Assembly: GCF_900637195.1 (NCBI RefSeq)
Contig: NZ_LR134356.1
Span: 4,340,001-4,404,000, forward strand
DNA: 64,000 bases
Reading direction: 5' to 3'
Source of the DNA: Mycolicibacterium aurum
Lineage (GTDB): Bacteria > Actinomycetota > Actinomycetes > Mycobacteriales > Mycobacteriaceae
Shown here: positions 7,727 to 17,218 of the stretch, piece by piece
Layout of the letters: each line of letters starts with the position of its first letter
Position numbering within the stretch: position 1 is the stretch's first letter
Translations under genes and position numbers: made by a program
Notes under the pieces: generated by a model
The model's database searches: none
Told to the model about the DNA's origin: nothing
Seen by the model: only the letters and a program-made list of their open reading frames with translations

Positions 7727-9841
7727 TCAGTCGTGGTCGTTGCCGCCGGGGGTGTTCTTCGACACCTGGACCAGGAACTCGTAGTTGTTCTTGGACTTGC
7801 GCAGCTGGCTCATCAACAGGTCGATCGCCTGATGCGGGTCCAGACCCGAGAGCACCCGGCGCAGCTTGTGCACCACCGCGAACTCGTCGGCGGACAGCAG
7901 CAGCTCGTCCTTACGGGTGCCCGACGGGTTGACGTCGACCGCGGGGAAGACGCGCCGCTCGGAGATCTTGCGGTCGAGCTTGAGCTCGGCGTTACCGGTG
8001 CCCTTGAACTCCTCGAAGATCACCGTGTCACCGGTGGAGCCGGTCTCGACCATCGCGGTGGCGATGATCGTCAGCGACCCGCCTTCTTCGATGTTGCGCG
8101 CGGCGCCGAGGAAGCGCTTCGGCGGATACAGAGCGGTGGAATCGACACCACCGGACAGGATCCGGCCCGAGGCGGGCGAGGCGTTGTTGTAGGCGCGGCC
8201 CAGCCGGGTGATCGAGTCCAGCAGCACGACAACGTCCTTGCCCTGCTCGACCAGGCGCTTGGCCCGCTCGATGGCGAGCTCGGCGGCCTGGGTGTGGTCG
8301 GACGGCGGCCGGTCGAAGGTGGAGGCGATGACCTCACCCTTGACCGAGCGCTGCATGTCGGTGACCTCTTCCGGCCGCTCGTCGACGAGCACCACCATCA
8401 GGTGGCATTCCGGATTGTTGCGGGTGATCGCGTTGGCGATGTCCTGCATGATCGTGGTCTTACCGGCCTTGGGCGGAGACACGATCAGGGCGCGCTGCCC
8501 CTTGCCGATCGGCATGATCAGGTCGATGACGCGCGTCGTCAGCTTGTCCGGAGTCGTCTCCAGACGCAGCCGCTGGTTCGGGTAGAGCGGTGTGAGTTTC
8601 TGGAACTCGGGCCGCTTCTTGGCTTCCTCGACCGGCTTGCCGTTCACGCTGTCCAGCCGGACGAGCGGGTTGAACTTCTGCCGCTGGTTGGTGTTGTCGC
8701 CGCCATCCTTGGGGACGCGCACCGCGCCGGTGACCGCGTCGCCGCGCCGCAAACCGTTCTTGCGGACCATGTTCATCGAGACGTACACGTCGTTCGGACC
8801 GGCGAGGTAACCCGACGTGCGCACGAACGCGTAGTTGTCGAGTACGTCGAGGATGCCGGCCACGGGCTGCACGACATCGTCCTCGCGCAGCTCGGTGTCG
8901 CGGTCCTGACCCCCGCCTGCGTTGCCGCCGCCCTCACCGCGGTCGCGGCGCTTGCGGTCGCGGAACCGGCGGCCCCGACGACCTTGCCGGCCATCGCCGT
9001 CGTCGTCGAGGTTGTTGTCGCCGCCGCGGTCGCGGTTGTTGTCGCCGCCCCGGTCACGGTTGTTGTCGCCGCCCCGGTCGCGGGCGTTGTTGTCGCCCCG
9101 GTCGCGCGCACTGTTGTCGCCGCCGCGACCGCCACGGTTCTGGCCGCCGCCGTCGGACCGGTTGTCCTGCTCGGAGTCGGCCTTGTTGTCCTGGTTGCGG
9201 TTGTCCTGGTTGCGGTTGTCCTGGTTCCGGGTGTCCTGGTTGCGCTGATTGTCCCGGTTCTGCCGGGTGTCGCGGCCACCAGCCTCCGGATCCTGCTGCG
9301 ACTTCTTGTCACGGTCCGCGGCCTCACCGGCGTCGGCTTGCGTGGCGTCGGCGTTGTCCTCGCTCTTGGCGGGCTCGTTCGTCGGGCCGCCCTGCTCACG
9401 CGAGGCGCCCCGGCGCTCACGGCGACGCTGAGGAGGCTGCGCATCCGCGGTCTGGGCGGTTGCGTCGCCGCCGGCCGCACCCTTGTCGCTCGTGTCCGTG
9501 GACTCGGCAGGGGCCTCTGCGGGGGCAGGCGAAGCGGCCTTGGGCGCGGACGTGCCGTTGGATTCGCCGCGACGTTCCCGGATGGCCGCGATCAGTTCGC
9601 CCTTGCGCAGGCCGGAAGCGCCTTCGACACCGATCTCCTTGGCCAGAGCGCGCAGCTCCGGCAGGACCATGCCGGTCAGAGCACCACGACGAGCGGGGGC
9701 GGCCGCTGCCGGGGCATCATCCGCGGCGGGCGCCGAGACGGGCGCACCTGCTTCCGCGGAGGTGGAGACGTTTGTCACGGACTTCGGCAGCTCACTGCTT
9801 TCGTTGCTGCCATCAGCCGTGATGAGGTCCGTATCAGTCAC
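7727..9841 (-). CDS. rho: Transcription termination factor Rho
   Basis: Hexameric RNA helicase/ATPase for factor-dependent termination. The 704-residue protein has the long actinobacterial insertion. In order: acidic N-terminus; Rho_N/SAP-like LPELRALAKEIGV..LRKGELIAAIRERR (about 60-93); a low-complexity Asn/Asp/Arg/Gly-rich insertion (about 95-300); the RNA-binding cold-shock-like domain (VQPVAGILDVLDNYAFVRTSGY); then the RecA-like domain with Walker A SPPKAGKTT and VVLLDSITRL. The start is GTG 9841 behind AAAGGAAA. A 275-base leader precedes it. The insertion is a known source of RNA affinity in actinobacterial Rho. Confidence 0.97.
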   Translation of the reverse strand: MTDTDLITADGSNESSELPKSVTNVSTSAEAGAPVSAPAADDAPAAAAPARRGALTGMVLPELRALAKEIGVEGASGLRKGELIAAIRERRGESNGTSAPKAASPAPAEAPAESTDTSDKGAAGGDATAQTADAQPPQRRRERRGASREQGGPTNEPAKSEDNADATQADAGEAADRDKKSQQDPEAGGRDTRQNRDNQRNQDTRNQDNRNQDNRNQDNKADSEQDNRSDGGGQNRGGRGGDNSARDRGDNNARDRGGDNNRDRGGDNNRDRGGDNNLDDDGDGRQGRRGRRFRDRKRRDRGEGGGNAGGGQDRDTELREDDVVQPVAGILDVLDNYAFVRTSGYLAGPNDVYVSMNMVRKNGLRRGDAVTGAVRVPKDGGDNTNQRQKFNPLVRLDSVNGKPVEEAKKRPEFQKLTPLYPNQRLRLETTPDKLTTRVIDLIMPIGKGQRALIVSPPKAGKTTIMQDIANAITRNNPECHLMVVLVDERPEEVTDMQRSVKGEVIASTFDRPPSDHTQAAELAIERAKRLVEQGKDVVVLLDSITRLGRAYNNASPASGRILSGGVDSTALYPPKRFLGAARNIEEGGSLTIIATAMVETGSTGDTVIFEEFKGTGNAELKLDRKISERRVFPAVDVNPSGTRKDELLLSADEFAVVHKLRRVLSGLDPHQAIDLLMSQLRKSKNNYEFLVQVSKNTPGGNDHD
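9008..9243 (-). repeat. In-frame short tandem repeats in the Rho insertion
   Basis: Two repeat blocks sit inside rho: 18-bp units encoding RGGDNN/NRDRGGDNN (about 9008-9131) and 15-bp units encoding NQDNR (about 9183-9243). Each unit is a multiple of three, so copy number can change without breaking the frame. Confidence 0.85.
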
Positions 9842-10116
9842 GGATTTCCTTTCTTCCCTCGCTGATCGGAGTCACGCGGGGGTTCAGTGCGTTCAGCCAA
9901 TCCGCTGAACGCCGAGGTCACACCATTGCCACTGCAACGATGATCGCCGGGTCTCGCCGGGATACGGCGAACCGTCAGTCCACAAATTTGAACACCTGAA
10001 AGAAGAGTCGTCCTAGTGTCGGCGCAGGTAAAGAAGCTGCGATTGCTGGACGAGAGCGAGAATAACCCGCATCCGAGTTGGAAGCAAGAAACCCGATGAT
10101 TCGCATGATGCAGGTG
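9842..10116 (-). promoter_or_regulatory. rho upstream region
   Basis: The 275 bases between thrB and rho hold no convincing gene. They include the ribosome-binding site AAAGGAAA just before GTG 9841 and a small hairpin GTTCAG-8-CTGAAC (9891-9910). Since rho is autoregulated in other bacteria, this leader is the natural place for that, but I see no specific motif. Confidence 0.4.
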
Positions 10117-11082
10117 TTACTGCTGCCCACTCGTCATCCGGCTGCGGACAGATGCTCCTGACGACCACGTTACGCCGTCGCCGACGGACATCCTGCCGAC
10201 GGTGAACCCGCTGCGGCTGCCGTATTCGACGGCTTCGGCAGGTAAATCAGTCTCGGTGCTCAGTGCAAGCACTGCGGGCCCGGCTCCTGACAACACTGCC
10301 GCAACTCCACAACGCCGCAGCACCGCGAGGTATTCCGCCGACGCCGGCATCGCGGCGGCCCGCTGCGGCTGATGGAGCGCATCCTCGGTTGCGAGCATCA
10401 ACAGATCCGGGCGCTCGGTGAGTGCGACCACCAGCAGCGCGGCGCGACTGACATTGAAACGAGCTTCGGTGTGGCTGACCTGCTCGGGCAACAGGACCCG
10501 GGTCTCCGCGGTCGACGACCGCACCTGCGGAATCGCGGTGAAGATATTGATGTCGGGATGCAGCCGGATCGGCGCTGCGCCGTAGCCCGGCGCATCGACG
10601 CCGGGTTCGGTCCAGGACACCACGGCACCGCCGAGAACCGCGGCCGCCGCGTTGTCCGGGTGGCCTTCGAACTCCGAGGACACCTGAACCAAGCGCTCGG
10701 TCGACATCGGAGTGCAATCGTATTGCGCCGCAAGACCGTTGGCGGCAGCCAGACCGCCAACCACTGCAGCAGCCGAAGACCCGAGACCTCGGGAATGCGG
10801 AATGTTGTTGCGGCACCGCACAATGAGCCCGGACGCGGCCAGACCGTTCTCCCGCAGGCCACGCTCGATGGCACGGACCACCAGGTGCGAAGCGTCCAGC
10901 GGAACCTGGCCTTCGCCTTCGCCCTCGACCTCGATGACAAGGCCGGAGTCGGTTGTCTCAAGCGCGATCTCGTCGTAGATGCTGACTGCCAGACCCATGG
11001 AGTCGAAGCCTGGGCCCAGATTGGCGCTCGAGGCCGCGACCACGGCCGTGGCGGCCAGACCGGGAGGGAGTGTGCGGGTCAC
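10117..11082 (-). CDS. thrB: Homoserine kinase
   Basis: GHMP-family kinase that phosphorylates homoserine in threonine synthesis. The ATP motif PHSRGLGSSAAAVVGG and the N-terminal ASSANLGPGFDSMGLA are clear, as is the C-terminal SGAGPAVLAL. I choose GTG 11082 (MTRTLPPGLAAT, 321 residues), 11 bases after the thrC stop; the longer reading frame upstream is thrC sequence out of frame. Last gene of the hom-thrC-thrB run. Confidence 0.95.
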   Translation of the reverse strand: MTRTLPPGLAATAVVAASSANLGPGFDSMGLAVSIYDEIALETTDSGLVIEVEGEGEGQVPLDASHLVVRAIERGLRENGLAASGLIVRCRNNIPHSRGLGSSAAAVVGGLAAANGLAAQYDCTPMSTERLVQVSSEFEGHPDNAAAAVLGGAVVSWTEPGVDAPGYGAAPIRLHPDINIFTAIPQVRSSTAETRVLLPEQVSHTEARFNVSRAALLVVALTERPDLLMLATEDALHQPQRAAAMPASAEYLAVLRRCGVAAVLSGAGPAVLALSTETDLPAEAVEYGSRSGFTVGRMSVGDGVTWSSGASVRSRMTSGQQ

Positions 11083-11093
11083 CGGCTGCCGCG

Positions 11094-12173
11094 CTAGACC
11101 AGGCCGAGCTTGGCGACCACGGCGACCGGGTCGACCGGCACGGCGATGACCGCAGGCATGCCTTTGAGGGCGGTGTCGGGATCCTTGAGCCCGTTGCCGG
11201 TCACGGTGCACACGACAGTCGAACCCTTGGCGACCCAACCATCTTCGATGGACTTCAGCAGGCCGGCGATGCTCGCCGCCGAGGCCGGCTCGACGAAGAC
11301 TCCTTCGGCGCGGGCGACCAGATGGTAAGCGGCCAGGATCTCCTCGTCGGTGGCAGCCAGGAAGCGGCCGTCGGACTGCTGCTGGGCCTCTACCGCGGAA
11401 CTCCAGGACGCGGGTGAGCCGATCCGGATGGCGGTGGCGATGGTCTCGGGATCGCTGACCGGTTCCCCGTGCACCAGCGGCGCTGCACCCGCGGCCTGTG
11501 TGCCGAGCATGCGCGGCAGCCGCGTGGTCAGGCCGTCTGCGTGGTACTCGGTGTAGCCCTTCCAGTAGGCCGTGATGTTGCCTGCGTTGCCGACGGGCAA
11601 CGCATGAATGTCGGGCGCATCACCGAGTGCGTCGACGATCTCGAAGGCGGCCGTCTTCTGACCTTCGATCCGGAACGGGTTGACCGAGTTGACAAGTGAC
11701 ACGCTCGGGAAATCAGACGTCAGCTTGCGCGCAAGCTCGAGGCAGTCGTCGAAGTTGCCGTCGATCTGGATGATCTTGGCGCCGTGCATGACGGCCTGCG
11801 CCAGCTTGCCCATCGCGATCTTGCCCTGCGGCACCAGCACCGCACAGGTGATGCCCGCCCGAGCCGCGTAGGCAGCCGCCGACGCCGAGGTGTTGCCCGT
11901 GGATGCGCAGAGCACTGCCTCCTGGCCGCGGGACACCGCCTCCGTCACGGCCATGGTCATGCCGCGATCCTTGAACGACCCGGTGGGGTTGAGCCCCTCG
12001 ACCTTCAGGTGCACTGTGCAGCCGGTGTATTCCGACAGCCGTGGTGCCGGCAGCAGCGGGGTTCCGCCCTCCCGCAACGTGATAGGGGTCCAGCTGTCCT
12101 CGACCGGCAACCGGTCGCGATACGCCTCGATCAGGCCGGGCCAGGGTTGGTGCACGGCACGGGTGACATTCAC
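11094..12173 (-). CDS. thrC: Threonine synthase
   Basis: PLP enzyme that converts O-phosphohomoserine to threonine; 359 residues. The PLP lysine is in NPTGSFKDRGMT, with ASTGNTSASAAAYAARAG and the glycine-rich phosphate-binding PVGNAGN downstream. The start at 12173 overlaps the hom stop by four bases. Short-form threonine synthase, as in other mycobacteria. Confidence 0.96.
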   Translation of the reverse strand: MNVTRAVHQPWPGLIEAYRDRLPVEDSWTPITLREGGTPLLPAPRLSEYTGCTVHLKVEGLNPTGSFKDRGMTMAVTEAVSRGQEAVLCASTGNTSASAAAYAARAGITCAVLVPQGKIAMGKLAQAVMHGAKIIQIDGNFDDCLELARKLTSDFPSVSLVNSVNPFRIEGQKTAAFEIVDALGDAPDIHALPVGNAGNITAYWKGYTEYHADGLTTRLPRMLGTQAAGAAPLVHGEPVSDPETIATAIRIGSPASWSSAVEAQQQSDGRFLAATDEEILAAYHLVARAEGVFVEPASAASIAGLLKSIEDGWVAKGSTVVCTVTGNGLKDPDTALKGMPAVIAVPVDPVAVVAKLGLV

Positions 12174-13498
12174 GCTGTGGTTCCTTCCATCCGAAGGACG
12201 CTGTTGATGCTCTGGACGACTTCCAGGTCGGCAAGCGCGGCAACGGTTTCCGACAGGGCCGCGTCGGTCGCCTGGTGGGTGACCACGACGATGCGGGCGC
12301 CACAGCGCTGACCGCCCTGGTCGACCATGCCCTCTTGCCGTACCTCGGCGATGCTGACCTCACGCTTGGAGAACTCCGCCGCCACCGCCGAGAGCACCCC
12401 GGGCCGGTCGGCGACATTCATGTTCACGTAGTAGCGGGTGGGGATCAGCCCGATCGACGCGATGGGCAGCTTGGCGTACTTGGACTCGCGGGGGCCGCGG
12501 CCACCCTGCACCCGATTCCGGGCGGCCATCACGAGGTCGCCGAGCACCGCCGAGGCCGTCGGTGCACCGCCGGCGCCCTGTCCGTAGAACATCAGCCTTC
12601 CCGCCGCCTCCGCTTCGACGACGACGGCATTGAAGGCGCCGTTGACCGAGGCCAGCGGATGCTCCAGTGGCACCAGCGCCGGGTAGACACGGGCCGAAAC
12701 ACGTTCCTGCCCTTGATCGTCGACGAGCCGCTCGCAGATCGCCAGCAGCTTGATCGTGCAGCCGAGCGCGCGGGCCGAGGCGAAGTCGGCTGCGGACACC
12801 TTGGTCATGCCTTCGCGGTAGACGTCGTCGGCGGTGACGCGGGTGTGGAAGGCGATCGAGGCCAGGATCGCGGCCTTCGCGGCGGCGTCGTAACCCTCGA
12901 CGTCGGCCGTCGGATCCGCCTCGGCGTACCCGAGCGCGCTCGCGTCAGCCAGCGCGCTGGTGTAGTCCGCACCGGTGCTGCCCATCTCGGACAGGATGTA
13001 GTTGGTGGTGCCGTTGACGATTCCGGCCACCCGCAGCACGGTGTCACCGGCCAGCGACTGGGTCAGCGGACGGATGACGGGGATGGCCCCGGCCACCGCC
13101 GCCTCGAAATACAGGTCCACATGGGCGCTCTCGGCAGCCTGGGCGAGCTCGCCGGCCGAGACGGCCATGAGTGCCTTGTTCGCCGTGACGACCGATTTGC
13201 CCTGCTCCAGCGCGGCCAGGATCGCCTTGCGTGCGGGCTCGACCGGGCCCATCACCTCGATGACGATGTCGACGTCTTCGCGGGAGACCAGCTCCTCGAT
13301 GTTGTCGGTGAGCAACTCGGCGGGCACTCCGCGGTCGGCGTCGACCCGGCGCACCCCGATGCCGCGCACCACGAGCGGGGCGCCGATACGCGCGGTCAGA
13401 TCGTGCGCACTCTCCTCGATGATGCGCACCACCTGGCTGCCCACATTGCCCAGCCCCAGAACGGCTACACCGATTTCACTGTTTTCAGGGTTGGTCAC
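12170..13498 (-). CDS. hom: Homoserine dehydrogenase
   Basis: A 442-residue NAD(P)-dependent enzyme reducing aspartate semialdehyde to homoserine, the entry to threonine and methionine. Seen: Rossmann motif VLGLGNVGSQVVR, catalytic-domain motif GIVNGTTNYILSEM, and a C-terminal ACT domain (ADRPGVLSAVAAEFSKR) that normally gives feedback inhibition by threonine. Monofunctional, without an aspartokinase part. Start ATG 13498 is four bases from the lysA stop; coupled to thrC downstream. Confidence 0.96.
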   Translation of the reverse strand: MTNPENSEIGVAVLGLGNVGSQVVRIIEESAHDLTARIGAPLVVRGIGVRRVDADRGVPAELLTDNIEELVSREDVDIVIEVMGPVEPARKAILAALEQGKSVVTANKALMAVSAGELAQAAESAHVDLYFEAAVAGAIPVIRPLTQSLAGDTVLRVAGIVNGTTNYILSEMGSTGADYTSALADASALGYAEADPTADVEGYDAAAKAAILASIAFHTRVTADDVYREGMTKVSAADFASARALGCTIKLLAICERLVDDQGQERVSARVYPALVPLEHPLASVNGAFNAVVVEAEAAGRLMFYGQGAGGAPTASAVLGDLVMAARNRVQGGRGPRESKYAKLPIASIGLIPTRYYVNMNVADRPGVLSAVAAEFSKREVSIAEVRQEGMVDQGGQRCGARIVVVTHQATDAALSETVAALADLEVVQSINSVLRMEGTTA

Positions 13499-13502
13499 CG
13501 CT

Positions 13503-14921
13503 TCACCTCACTTCCAGACTCAAGAGATCGTCGACCGTCTCCCGGCGCAGGATCAGGCGGGCCCGCCCGTCGCGCACGGCCACCACGGCCGGTCGGCCGA
13601 TCAGGTTGTAGCGGCTCGACATCGAATAGCAGTATGCGCCGGTGGCGGCGACGCCGAGCAGGTCCCCCGGTGTGACGTCGTCGGAGACCCACGCGTCGCG
13701 CACCACGATGTCGCCGCTCTCGCAGTGCTTGCCCACCACGCGCGCCAGCGTCGGGGCGGCATCGCTGACGCGCGACAGCAGCCGGACGTCGTACTCGGCG
13801 CCGTAGAGCGACGTCCTGATGTTGTCGCTCATGCCGCCGTCGACGCTGACATACCGGCGGTGCGCGGCCGCGCTGATGGCCACATCCTTGACGGTGCCGA
13901 CTTCGTAGAGGGTGATGGTGCCCGGGCCTGCGATGGCGCGGCCGGGTTCGACCACCAACTTGGGGGCGGGCAGACCGACCGCTGCCGACTCGTTGCGGAC
14001 GATGGCCTGCAGCTTGTCGGCGAGCTCGTCCATCGGGGGCGGGTTCTCATGGGCGAGGTAGGAGATGCCGAGCCCGCCGCCGAGGTCGACGATCTCCATC
14101 TGGGAGGTCTTGTCGACGCCGAATTCGGCGACCACGTCGCGCAGCAGCCCGATCACCCGGTGTGCGGCCAACTCGAAGCCCGCGACGTCGAAGATCTGGG
14201 ATCCGATGTGGCTGTGCAGACCCACCAGACGCAGATGGTCGGTCTCGAAGACCCGGCGCACGGCCGTCATCGCCGCCCCGCTGGCCAGCGACAACCCGAA
14301 CTTCTGGTCCTCGTGCGCGGTGGAGATGAACTCGTGGGTATGCGCTTCGACGCCGACGGTGACGCGGATGAGCACGTCCTGGACGATCCCGTTCTCGCCG
14401 GCGATCCGGTCGAGACGCTCGATCTCGGTCATGGAATCGACCACGACGTGGCCGACGCCGTTCTTCACCGCCGCGGTCAACTCGGCAATCGATTTGTTGT
14501 TGCCGTGCAACGCGATTCGGCCGGGAGGGAAGCCGGCGTGCAACGCGACGGCCAGCTCTCCCCCACTGCAGACGTCAAGCGCGAGGCCCTCTTCGTCGAT
14601 CCAGCGCGCTATCTCGGTGCACAGGAACGCCTTGGCGGCGTAGCGGACATGGTCGCCGCCGCCGAAGGCGGCCGAGATGTCGCGGCAGCGCGCACGGAAG
14701 TCGGCCTCGTCGATGACGAACACCGGCGTCCCGAACTCGGCGGCGATGTCGGCGACCGAGACGCCGGCGATCGACACGACTCCGTTGTCGCCGCGAACAG
14801 CGTTCTGGGGCCAGACATTCGGTGCGAGCGCCAAGACGTCGGCACTGTCACGGGGACGTTCGGCCACCGCGGACGTCTGCCCCTCGTCTGCGTGCCGGGG
14901 GCCGGCCGGGTGCGCGATCAC
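13503..14921 (-). CDS. lysA: Diaminopimelate decarboxylase
   Basis: PLP enzyme of the alanine-racemase fold that decarboxylates meso-DAP to lysine. The PLP lysine is in VRYAAKAFLC; HSHIGSQIFD, GGGLGISYL and the C-terminal CESGD and AVAATGAYCYSMSSRYN are all present. I choose GTG 14921, overlapping the argS stop as GTGA and giving 472 residues, slightly longer than the M. tuberculosis enzyme; the further upstream frame is argS read out of phase. Confidence 0.95.
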   Translation of the reverse strand: MIAHPAGPRHADEGQTSAVAERPRDSADVLALAPNVWPQNAVRGDNGVVSIAGVSVADIAAEFGTPVFVIDEADFRARCRDISAAFGGGDHVRYAAKAFLCTEIARWIDEEGLALDVCSGGELAVALHAGFPPGRIALHGNNKSIAELTAAVKNGVGHVVVDSMTEIERLDRIAGENGIVQDVLIRVTVGVEAHTHEFISTAHEDQKFGLSLASGAAMTAVRRVFETDHLRLVGLHSHIGSQIFDVAGFELAAHRVIGLLRDVVAEFGVDKTSQMEIVDLGGGLGISYLAHENPPPMDELADKLQAIVRNESAAVGLPAPKLVVEPGRAIAGPGTITLYEVGTVKDVAISAAAHRRYVSVDGGMSDNIRTSLYGAEYDVRLLSRVSDAAPTLARVVGKHCESGDIVVRDAWVSDDVTPGDLLGVAATGAYCYSMSSRYNLIGRPAVVAVRDGRARLILRRETVDDLLSLEVR

Positions 14922-16570
14922 ATCCGCTCCGGGGCGCTGACGCCCAGAATCGCCAACCCGTTGGCGATCACCTGCCTTGTGGCCGCGCACAGCGCCAGGC
15001 GCGCGGCGTGCAGGTCACCGGGCTCCTCATCGCCTTGGGGCAGCACGCGGCACGAGTCGTAGAACCGGTGGTAGTCGCCGGCCAGATCCTCCAGGTAGCG
15101 CGACACCCGGTGCGGTTCGCGCAGACTCGCGGCGGTGGCCAGGATCCGGGAGAACTCCCCGATGTTGCGGATCAGGGTGCCTTCCTTGTCATGGGTCAGC
15201 AGATCGAGATGCGCGGTGTCGGGCGTGATGCCGAGTTCTGCGGCGTTGCGGGCCAGCGCGGACAGCCGCGCGTGCGCGTATTGCACGTAGTAGACCGGGT
15301 TTTCACTGGATGCCGACGACCACAACGCCAGGTCGATGTCGATCGGGGTGTCGACCGAGCTGCGGATCAGCGCGTAGCGGGCGGCGTCCACGCCGATGGC
15401 GTCGACGAGGTCGTCGAGCGTGATGACCGTGCCGGCGCGCTTGCTCATCCGGACCGGCTGACCGTCGCGGACCAGGTTGACCATCTGACCGATCAGCACC
15501 TCGACGGTGTCGGGGTCGTCGCCGAGCGCGGCGGCGGATGCCTTCAGCCGCGCGATGTAGCCGTGGTGGTCGGCGCCGAGCATGTAGATGCACAGGTCGA
15601 ATCCGCGCTGCCGCTTGTCCAGGAAGTAGGCCAGATCACCTGCGACGTAGGCCGGCTGGCCGTTGCTCTTGATGACGACGCGGTCTTTGTCGTCGCCGAA
15701 GTCGGTGGTGCGCAACCAGACCGCACCGTCCTTCTCGTAGGCGAAGCCGGTCTGGCGCAGCTTGGTGATCGCCTGCTCGACGCGCCCGGACGTGTGCATC
15801 GAGTCTTCGTGGGTGAAGACGTCGAAGTCGGTGCCGAATTCGTGCAGCGACTCCTTGATGTGATCGAACATCAGGTTCACGCCGATGGCGCGGAACGTCT
15901 CCCGCATCTCGGCATCCGGCAGCGTGAGCGCGTTGGGCTCCTTGGCGAGCACCTGTGTCGCGATGTCGCCGATGTAGTCGCCGGCGTAGCCGTCCTCGGG
16001 GGTCGGCTCCCCCTTGGCGGCGGCGATCAGGGAGTTGGTGAACCGGTCGATCTGCGCGCCGTGGTCGTTGAAGTAGTACTCGCGCACCACGTGGGCGCCC
16101 TGCGCGCTGAGCACCCGGCCGAGCGCGTCGCCGACGGCGGCCCACCTGGTGCCGCCGATGTGGATCGGGCCGGTCGGGTTGGCCGAGACGAACTCAAGGT
16201 TGACCTTCTGCCCGTCCAGATCGTTCGAGTGGCCGTAGCTCGCGCCCGCCGCAAGGACGCTGTCGATGATGGTGTTCTGCGCCGACGCCTCGATGCGCAG
16301 GTTGACAAAGCCCGGTCCTGCGACGTCGGCGGCGGCGATACCGTCCTTGGCGACCAGCGCGGCGGCCAGCCAGCCGGCCAGCTCACGCGGGTTCGCGCCG
16401 ACCTTCTTGCCCAGCTGGAGCGCCAGGTTGGTGGCGTAGTCACCGTGCTCCGGGTTGCGGGGACGCTCGACAGTGACGGTGTCGGGCAGCGCAGCAGCGT
16501 CGAGGCCGTGCTCAGCGAGCACGGCGGCCGCGGTGCTCTTGAGCAGCTCGGCCAGATCGGCGGGGGTCAC
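14918..16570 (-). CDS. argS: Arginyl-tRNA synthetase
   Basis: Class I synthetase of 550 residues. The HIGH-type motif is NPTGPIHIGGTRW; a KMSKS-like MSKRAGTVITLDD follows, and a C-terminal anticodon-binding helical domain ends the protein. The N-terminal Add-1 domain is present. First gene of the lysA-hom-thrC-thrB block, and just downstream of a divergently oriented tRNA-Arg, so substrate and enzyme are neighbours. Confidence 0.97.
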   Translation of the reverse strand: MTPADLAELLKSTAAAVLAEHGLDAAALPDTVTVERPRNPEHGDYATNLALQLGKKVGANPRELAGWLAAALVAKDGIAAADVAGPGFVNLRIEASAQNTIIDSVLAAGASYGHSNDLDGQKVNLEFVSANPTGPIHIGGTRWAAVGDALGRVLSAQGAHVVREYYFNDHGAQIDRFTNSLIAAAKGEPTPEDGYAGDYIGDIATQVLAKEPNALTLPDAEMRETFRAIGVNLMFDHIKESLHEFGTDFDVFTHEDSMHTSGRVEQAITKLRQTGFAYEKDGAVWLRTTDFGDDKDRVVIKSNGQPAYVAGDLAYFLDKRQRGFDLCIYMLGADHHGYIARLKASAAALGDDPDTVEVLIGQMVNLVRDGQPVRMSKRAGTVITLDDLVDAIGVDAARYALIRSSVDTPIDIDLALWSSASSENPVYYVQYAHARLSALARNAAELGITPDTAHLDLLTHDKEGTLIRNIGEFSRILATAASLREPHRVSRYLEDLAGDYHRFYDSCRVLPQGDEEPGDLHAARLALCAATRQVIANGLAILGVSAPERM

Positions 16571-16783
16571 GGGGGTCCATCCTATGGTCTGCGCTGTTGA
16601 GGGCCGAATCCGTTTTCGCCGCCGGCACGCGGGGTGCTGCGGGCGCGGCCGGAGCCGCGGTCCGTCGAGGTCGGGGCCTCAGGGTTTCCAGTGGGGATGG
16701 TATCGCCGACACGAGGGGCTCATCGATGTCGTTTTCGATGCGTTAGTCTGGTCAGGCCCAACCGGCGCAGCTGACAAGCACGC

Positions 16784-16859
16784 GCCCCCGTAGCTCAGGG
16801 GATAGAGCGTCTGCCTCCGGAGCAGAAGGCCGCAGGTTCGAATCCTGCCGGGGGCACCA
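16784..16859 (+). tRNA. tRNA-Arg (CCG)
   Basis: A complete cloverleaf: acceptor arms GCCCCCG and CGGGGGC, D-loop TAGCTCAGGGGATAGAGC, anticodon stem TCTGC/GCAGA with loop CTCCGGA (anticodon CCG, decoding CGG), T-arm CGCAGGTTCGAATCCTGCC, discriminator A and encoded CCA. A TAGTCT about 35 bases upstream may be its -10 box. Its 3' end is the attachment site of the following element, and the gene is left intact. Confidence 0.97.
16830..16858 (+). other. attL of element 1
   Basis: The T-arm and acceptor 3' half of the tRNA-Arg, ending in GGGGGCACC, identical over 29 bases to 28946-28974. The flanking bases on both sides differ, so the core is exactly this long. Confidence 0.92.
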
Positions 16860-16930
16860 TAACTAGTGGACGTGAAACACCCGCTAGAAGGTGCTTTCAA
16901 GGTTTGCTACAGTGGCCGCAACAAGCGGCC

Positions 16931-16950
16931 TACCTATCCATTACCTATCC
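16931..16950 (+). repeat. Paired TACCTATCC repeats next to attL
   Basis: Two direct copies of TACCTATCC start 11 bases apart (16931, 16942), about 75 bases inside the left end. The same pair with the same spacing occurs at 25287 and 28815. Likely arm-type integrase or excisionase sites. Confidence 0.6.
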
Positions 16951-17218
16951 CGGTGAGCTTTGCCGGTGCTGGATTCGTTTGCTGAGACCGCAACCCCACC
17001 CGCCTCGGCGGTCTCGCGAAGCTGGTGCATTTTCGCGCAATCCGGTAAAGTCGACAGTGCACTTTGATTTCGCGATGCGGTGTTTCATCCGCTAGCCCGA
17101 AAATGGCTTCACCGGCTATTTTTAACTTAGCAAATCGGTGCAGGGCGTGCGTCCGTAGCGCCGGGTGAACAAAGGACTTGTGTCAATACATGTCCATTGT
17201 GCTACCCAAAGGAATTTC

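Noticed and set aside
7556..9865. A 769-codon plus-strand frame over rho
   Set aside because: It is the shadow of rho on the opposite strand, kept open by GC-rich codons and the repetitive insertion; Val/Ala runs only mirror the repeats.
16679..16900. Minus-strand frame of 73 codons reading GAPGRIRTCGLLLRRQTLYP across the tRNA-Arg
   Set aside because: This is the well-known false protein made by translating the antisense of a tRNA; it has no independent support.
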